Origin: Asterias rubens
Taxonomy: Eukaryota; Echinodermata; Asteroidea; Forcipulatida; Asteriidae
Assembly (NCBI RefSeq): GCF_902459465.1
Contig: NC_047068.1
Location: forward strand, 13,353,195 to 13,417,194
Length of the DNA: 64,000 nucleotides
Reading direction: 5' to 3'
A program made the position numbers and the translations under genes. Numbering within the stretch: position 1 is the stretch's first letter; each line of letters begins with the position of its first letter. This document shows positions 61,976 to 64,000 of this stretch, piece after piece. The notes under the pieces are model-generated. The model worked only from the letters and a program-made list of their open reading frames with translations. It was not told where the DNA came from and made no database searches.

Positions 61976-64000
61976 GAAACGTTAAAAATAGTCAATCCAG
62001 TGATATCCTAATTGACGCCATTCCTATAAGGTATTTAAGTCATCATTAGACAGCATTGGGCCTAACCGTCTTTAATCACGTCAAATCAAAATTTAGAACC
62101 ATGCTTGCTACTCCTGTACCGAGAATTCCAGCAGGGCGTGACAAACAGAAGTAGAATCAGTTCATAGCCACCACCAACGGCAAACCTTTGGCATAACTTG
62201 GTAGTAAATATGCAGCAAGCAACGGCTAGACCACCTCCATGGCTGGACTTAAAAAATGAATTGTGTTTTTGTTCCAATTTTAAAAGGATAATAAACTTCA
62301 AAAATAATTCTTTCAAATCAAGAATAGGCAACAATGGTTTAACTAGTTCCCTGCAAATGCAGTTTGCGGAAACGTATTGTAGATTTGGATAAACAATAGT
62401 TTTTAGCGATGTTATAATATGTAACCCGATTTCTCAAAATTCTTTTTAGTTTTTCACAAGACCAACCTACAAGGCAGGTTGGTAATAACTCAACCAATTA
62501 ATGATTATAAAATTTACTTGGCTAAAAGAGCACTGTAGAGCTGTTGATAATAAAACATTTTTAGAAACAACACTCTTAGAAAAAAACACATTTGAATCCA
62601 ATTCAGAGTGAAGCCTCTGTGTGATCCCAAAGCACACGATCCCAAGTAGGATGTTCACTTCTGTTATTTCTTGCAACTTGAGCTCAAGTTTGCAGGTTTG
62701 TTTTTCAGCAATTACAAGTAAACCCAGGCTGCTTTTTATTTTCAGTTTTTTAAAATTTATTATTAGAGGCGTTATCGGAACAAAATAGTTTCAAACTCTA
62801 GTGTAAAGCAGTATGAACTGTATGTAAAAAGGTACAAAGTAATAATAAATGGTTGATATTGTAACACTAACAAGACTTAGCTCATTTTTGTTTTAATGTT
62901 TGTTATTGTCTTGGGTTGTGCAGGTCAGCTTTGCCGTTTGAGAATAAGAGGTATTGTAGCGATAATGGAGCCTGATGAAAATTTGATCAAATCACCTTGG
63001 GGGAAAAAAACAAAAAGAAATTCAGGGGAGTTATTTTTTCTAGGGTATAATTAGTACTGTATGATGGTGCAGACTTGTCTTTCTGCCAACTTCTTAAGTT
63101 GTTGTGCGTGCTTCAATTCTCAGCCATCCTGGTGACATTTTCACCTCAGAAGTCGGTTCCAAAAATAGAGTTGTAGTTCTACTACAAGTACGTGTAGGTT
63201 GATTAATATATTATGAAATAATCTTTGAAGTAATGCCTGGCTTTATTTTAAGGTACAGCTAACACTAAAAATGCCATCTAAACATCCTTGGGGTTGGTCA
63301 GGCTTTTTTATTTAGGCATGAGCAGCCTGTTTCAGAATGCTGGGTTATTGATGTGTCAGGAAACAACAATTAAAATGTTACCAAATTAAAACAATGTGCA
63401 TTATTAGTTGACCTTACACTCAGTTTGTTGAGGACATTTTGTTGTACATTTTTGCTGACACATATGAATTTTGCTGACGTATCTTTTGTAGGAATTGGTG
63501 ACAGGGCAACTATTGCGAATTTGTGATGCAGAATTTGCTTCGCATGAAGCATGATTCGCGGGAAGTTCCAGCCGGTCTTAGCACATTATCGTAAATATAT
63601 GTTGAATAATTTGATACCCAATGCACAGTGTCACCTGTCACTCAGTCAATGATGACCACTCTCGCATTGCGTGACATCTAGTTGAATTTAATCTGCACTC
63701 TCCAACCTTCCTTCAAAAAGACAAAGTAAGAATAAAAACACAAAAAACCATCTGGCGTGAGCTTGCACGATGAGTATGCGAACATTTCCTAAATTGTTTA
63801 TTTACTTGGAGGAATAAGTTGGCATGGTTATGAAGAAGATCCATCTAACAAACGTCAAGTCCCCCTCATCCGGGATTTCGCTGTAAAGGATTACTCCAGG
63901 GTCTTGAGAGATTGTCAAGACCAATCATGTTTCTGCTGAATGAACACCCGTAAATTTGAATGTCATTGAGAATCCGACTAATACATTTATGTAAGGCGCC
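61976..64000. other. no further gene recognised; presumed WASHC2 intron
   Basis: AT-rich sequence. A fragment resembling family A MITEs is at about 62465-62660 (gagctgttgataataaaaca). At 63510-63570 there are gcgaattt/attcgcggg ends like the 18714 element. No WASHC2 exon found. Confidence 0.45.

Overview
The window is animal nuclear DNA: spliced genes with GT-AG introns, many short inverted-repeat (MITE-like) elements, tRNA-derived SINEs and decayed non-LTR retrotransposon ends. The style and density of the repeat families, together with the protein sequences, suggest an echinoderm, most likely a sea star; that assignment is inference and was not tested by any search.

Layout. 1-4.1 kb: no gene recognised. 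4.1-6.7 kb (minus): three phase-consistent 3' exons of a divergent protein kinase, with weaker candidate upstream exons at 9.0-9.9 kb. 11.1-26.2 kb (plus): NUP85, nuclear pore Y-complex scaffold, essentially complete (17 supported exons plus a candidate first exon). 28.9-39.0 kb (plus): ERCC1, nucleotide-excision-repair nuclease subunit, complete in 10 exons. 40.2-51.0 kb (minus): TSR3, the 18S rRNA acp-transferase, complete in 5 coding exons, convergent with ERCC1. 51.9-59.0 kb (plus): the first exons of WASHC2/FAM21, a WASH-complex subunit, divergent from TSR3 across a short shared promoter; the gene runs off the window. 61.2-62.0 kb (plus): an intronless secreted C-type lectin-like gene that would lie inside a WASHC2 intron.

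The genes do not form a pathway: three or four are conserved housekeeping genes (pore, DNA repair, ribosome maturation, endosomal actin), plus a lineage-type kinase and a secreted lectin. The most interesting material is in the introns. (1) Three different genes (NUP85, ERCC1, TSR3) each carry a tandem array of copies of one of their own 3' splice sites, and in NUP85 this created an in-frame 45-nt cassette exon and a stop-containing decoy. (2) A dispersed element present three times has a segment that folds like a type I hammerhead ribozyme with a minimal stem III; one copy ends 13 bases from a TSR3 splice donor. (3) A non-autonomous hAT element has an intact 8-bp target duplication.
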